Origin: Clostridia bacterium | Lineage (GTDB): Bacteria; Bacillota; Clostridia; Oscillospirales; CAG-272 | Length of the DNA: 6,496 nt | Assembly (NCBI GenBank): GCA_017379815.1 | Contig: JAFNVK010000122.1 | Span: 1-6,496, forward strand | Direction: 5' to 3' | Shown: positions 4,923-6,496 of the stretch, piece by piece | How the letters are laid out: each line of letters opens with the position of its first letter | Numbering within the stretch: the first letter of the stretch is position 1 | Program-made: the position numbers and the translations under genes | Notes under the pieces: model-generated | The model's database searches: none | Told to the model about the DNA's origin: nothing | Seen by the model: only the letters and a program-made list of their open reading frames with translations

Positions 4923-5627
4923 ATGACCAAAAGTCGGTATCGGCGCGGCCGCCGCCGCGGCTTGCACAGCGGAACGCTGGCGCTTCTGCTCCTTCTGATG
5001 GGCGCCTTCCTCGTCTCCTGCGTGGCAGGCTCAAACGCCCTCTGGATCCGCGGCCTGTTCGGGCTTGACGTCGGCTCCTATCTGGCCGAGCCCACCGAGC
5101 GTGAGGTCCCGACCGACGGCGACACCGCCGCCATGCTCTGTGACAAGGTGGACATTCTTCTGGCGGGAAGCATCGAGCTGCCCTCCTTCCGCAACACCTC
5201 GCAGCTCCTCGAGCACTACCGCGACGCCCTGCTTAACGATCTGCTACGCGACAATTACGGTCTTTATACGGGCAACGCCGCCCTCCTTGCCGAGGTAGCC
5301 GAAAGGCTGCCCGGTGCAAGCCTTTCCACCCTGATCCCCGCCGCGGATCTGGCCAACGCCGTAAAGCTGCACTTCGGCAACGAGCTTGGCAGCCACAAGA
5401 GCGGAAGCGTTTACGCCTACCTCAAGGGTGCAAGAATCTACACCACCGCCCTTGACCCCTGGGAGGCCTCGGTCGAGATCCTGGTTGAGCGCATTGAGGA
5501 AACGGCGCACACCTATCGGATGATCTTCCGCCTCAGGGACGGTGAGGAGATCTCGGGCGAATACCTCGCCTGCTTCGTCAAGCGCGAGGACGGCTCGGTC
5601 TATTTCCGCTCCCTGCAAAGCAACTGA
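4923..5627 (+). CDS. Secreted or membrane-anchored protein, possible lipoprotein, function unknown
   Basis: I do not recognise this 234-residue protein. It starts with a strongly basic segment (K3, R5, R7, R8, R10-R12), followed by a hydrophobic stretch at about 18-36. LVSC (30-33) fits a lipobox, so C33 may be lipidated; an uncleaved membrane anchor is the alternative. The rest is a soluble extracytoplasmic region: a helical part at about 66-155 and a C-terminal part (about 160-232) with alternating strand-like segments, such as SVEILVERIEET and TYRMIFRLRDGEE. It may be a small alpha+beta fold, but no catalytic motif is visible. The ATG at 4923 follows AAGGAGG (4909-4915) at 7 nt. It has its own promoter and terminator, so it is probably a single-gene unit. 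The boxes and palindromes around its promoter suggest specific regulation. Confidence 0.75.
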   Translation: MTKSRYRRGRRRGLHSGTLALLLLLMGAFLVSCVAGSNALWIRGLFGLDVGSYLAEPTEREVPTDGDTAAMLCDKVDILLAGSIELPSFRNTSQLLEHYRDALLNDLLRDNYGLYTGNAALLAEVAERLPGASLSTLIPAADLANAVKLHFGNELGSHKSGSVYAYLKGARIYTTALDPWEASVEILVERIEETAHTYRMIFRLRDGEEISGEYLACFVKREDGSVYFRSLQSN

Positions 5628-5642
5628 ATATTCCCGACATAC

Positions 5643-5685
5643 AAAAAAGCCGCTTCGATCCCTCATGGACCGAAGCGGTTTTTTT
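5643..5685. terminator. Bidirectional terminator between convergent genes
   Basis: CCGCTTCG (5650-5657) pairs with CGAAGCGG (5671-5678) around a 13-nt loop that can form three more pairs. Seven T follow on the plus strand (5679-5685) and six A precede it (5643-5648), giving a U-run in either direction. It ends the secreted-protein gene from the left and the membrane-protein/HTH operon from the right. Confidence 0.93.
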
Positions 5686-5688
5686 CAA

Positions 5689-5877
5689 TTATGCGCCTTC
5701 GCGCTTGCCCGAGGCGCTCTGCAGAACGCCTCCCAGCTTGTACAGCACGCACTCCACGCGCTTCATCGTGCGCGCAAAGCGCATCTGTCGGGAATTCCAC
5801 ACGCCCGCCGCCAGCGCGCCGAGCAGGGCCACGCCGCCAATGCCGCCGAGCGCGATCATGATTGCCTTTTGGTTCAT
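5689..5877 (-). CDS. Small single-pass membrane protein, function unknown
   Basis: The 62-residue protein has one Gly/Ala-rich hydrophobic segment at about 6-27 (IMIALGGIGGVALLGALAAG). A short basic, amphipathic tail follows (R30, R33, R36, K39, R40), which by the positive-inside rule should be cytoplasmic. Its ATG overlaps the stop codon of the upstream HTH gene as ATGA (5874-5877), which points to translational coupling. A weak ribosome binding site, AAAGGGG (5885-5891), lies inside the upstream gene. Tight coupling to a DNA-binding partner suggests, but does not show, that it tethers or signals to that partner. No family is recognised with certainty. The terminator at 5643-5685 ends the unit just after it. 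Confidence 0.75.
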   Translation of the reverse strand: MNQKAIMIALGGIGGVALLGALAAGVWNSRQMRFARTMKRVECVLYKLGGVLQSASGKREGA

Positions 5878-6365
5878 CCTTCTACCCCTTTCTCCTGTTC
5901 TTCCCCTGCGTGAGGGCTATGCCTTAGTCTGCCCACGTCCTCTCCGTCTATGCGCGCGTCCGGACAAAAGGCCAGGACGCTTCTCTTTCGCCAATGCGCG
6001 TACAAAAAGGAGATCTGCAAAAGCGCGCGCTGATGCACGCGATAGCCCGTTCTGCGCGAGATGCCGAGAAGGTCGGCCGCGTGCTCGATGCTTTCTCCGC
6101 GGATGTAATGGTAGTAAAGGATCAGCTTTTCGCGTCCGTTGCGCATTCCGCCGATCAGGGCGCTCACCTCGGACATTCGCGCACGCCAATAGGCCTCGTT
6201 CCCCGCCAGAATATCCGCACAGGCAAATTCCTCGTCGTAGCCACCCCGCCGCCGCTCGTACCGCCGCAGACGAAGCATGTCCGCGCACATCCGATAACCG
6301 CACAAAAAGCTGCGCACCTCCTCAACGTCTCCCGTTTTCTGCTCCTTCGTTTCCTTTTCGATCAT
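5874..6365 (-). CDS. Sigma-70 region 4-like helix-turn-helix protein
   Basis: The 163-residue protein carries a C-terminal helix-turn-helix resembling sigma-70 region 4, at about 75-120. REKLILYYHYIRGES is followed by IEHAADLLGIS (93-103) and the recognition helix RRTGYRVHQRALLQI. There is no visible region 2, so it is not a complete sigma factor. The layout resembles the small phage-derived or Clostridial regulators related to ArpU or DUF1492, which I infer from pattern only. The N-terminal half is basic and contains Cys22, Cys27 and Cys49. After the HTH there is a tail (about 121-163) of low similarity to anything known to me. The ATG at 6365 has GGGAGG (6372-6377) 6 nt upstream. The gene overlaps the downstream membrane-protein gene by 4 bp, forming an operon. 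A likely role is transcription control of a small regulon. Confidence 0.75.
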   Translation of the reverse strand: MIEKETKEQKTGDVEEVRSFLCGYRMCADMLRLRRYERRRGGYDEEFACADILAGNEAYWRARMSEVSALIGGMRNGREKLILYYHYIRGESIEHAADLLGISRRTGYRVHQRALLQISFLYAHWRKRSVLAFCPDARIDGEDVGRLRHSPHAGEEQEKGVEG

Positions 6366-6449
6366 GCAATCCCTCCCTTTCTTTCGGGTTTCCGTAATTT
6401 CTTTCCTTCACAAATGCGAAAAAATATCCTTCTTTTTTTGAAATATCCC

Positions 6450-6478
6450 TTGACTTTCCTTGAAAAATCCGTTATACT
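6450..6478 (+). promoter_or_regulatory. Rightward promoter leading out of the window
   Basis: TTGACT (6450-6455) and TATACT (6473-6478) are separated by 17 bp on the plus strand. Predicted start is near 6485, so its gene lies beyond the right edge. It points away from the HTH gene, so the two units are divergent and share this AT-rich region. No equally good minus-strand promoter for the HTH gene is visible. A TATAAC on the minus strand at 6471-6476 would need a -35 box at or past the window edge. Confidence 0.8.
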
Positions 6479-6496
6479 GAGTGTGTATATAAAGTA

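Noticed and set aside
4046..4930. Minus-strand open frame of 294 codons
   Set aside because: It overlaps the whole ferritin-like gene and the promoter of the next gene in antisense. It has no ribosome binding site, low-complexity Gly/Arg-rich content, and GC-rich antisense DNA explains it.
5705..6397. Plus-strand open frame of 230 codons
   Set aside because: It is antisense to the HTH gene and the small membrane gene. The translation is Arg/Pro/Ser-rich noise typical of GC-rich shadow frames, while the minus-strand genes have ribosome binding sites, a coupled overlap and a terminator.

Overview
The window looks like chromosomal DNA of a Gram-positive anaerobe of the Clostridia type, probably an uncultured or gut lineage. 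The evidence is the str-operon gene order, an S12 of 138 residues with the extended N-terminal loop typical of Firmicutes, strong AAGGAGG ribosome binding sites, consensus TTGACA-17-TATAAT promoters and a tRNA with encoded CCA. No species can be named from the sequence alone.

Left half (1-3668, minus strand): the translation operon rpsL - rpsG - fusA - tuf (S12, S7, EF-G, EF-Tu; tuf is cut by the window edge). It is read right to left from one perfect vegetative promoter at 3640-3668 with a leader of about 130 nt. A long inverted repeat flanks rpsL: one arm lies in the leader beside its ribosome binding site, the other in the rpsL-rpsG spacer. In the mRNA the arms could pair and loop out the whole S12 cistron. 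This is the most unusual structure in the window. S12 also carries Arg at one classical streptomycin-resistance position and Asn next to the other.

Middle (3669-4216): an AT-rich spacer, a strong terminator, tRNA-Thr(CGU) on the minus strand, and its own consensus promoter with an A/T-rich palindrome upstream.

Right half (4217-6496), GC-rich lineage-specific genes. On the plus strand there is a ferritin-like four-helix protein whose expected diiron ligands are partly replaced. It is followed by an unrecognised secreted or lipoprotein gene with a well-defined promoter. That promoter is surrounded by four TGTCG-type boxes, resembling but not matching Spo0A boxes, and by a palindrome at the predicted start of transcription. 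A bidirectional terminator separates this gene from a convergent two-gene minus-strand unit. That unit encodes a small sigma-70-region-4-like helix-turn-helix protein and, overlapping it by ATGA, a 62-residue single-pass membrane protein. A rightward promoter at 6450-6478 drives something beyond the window.
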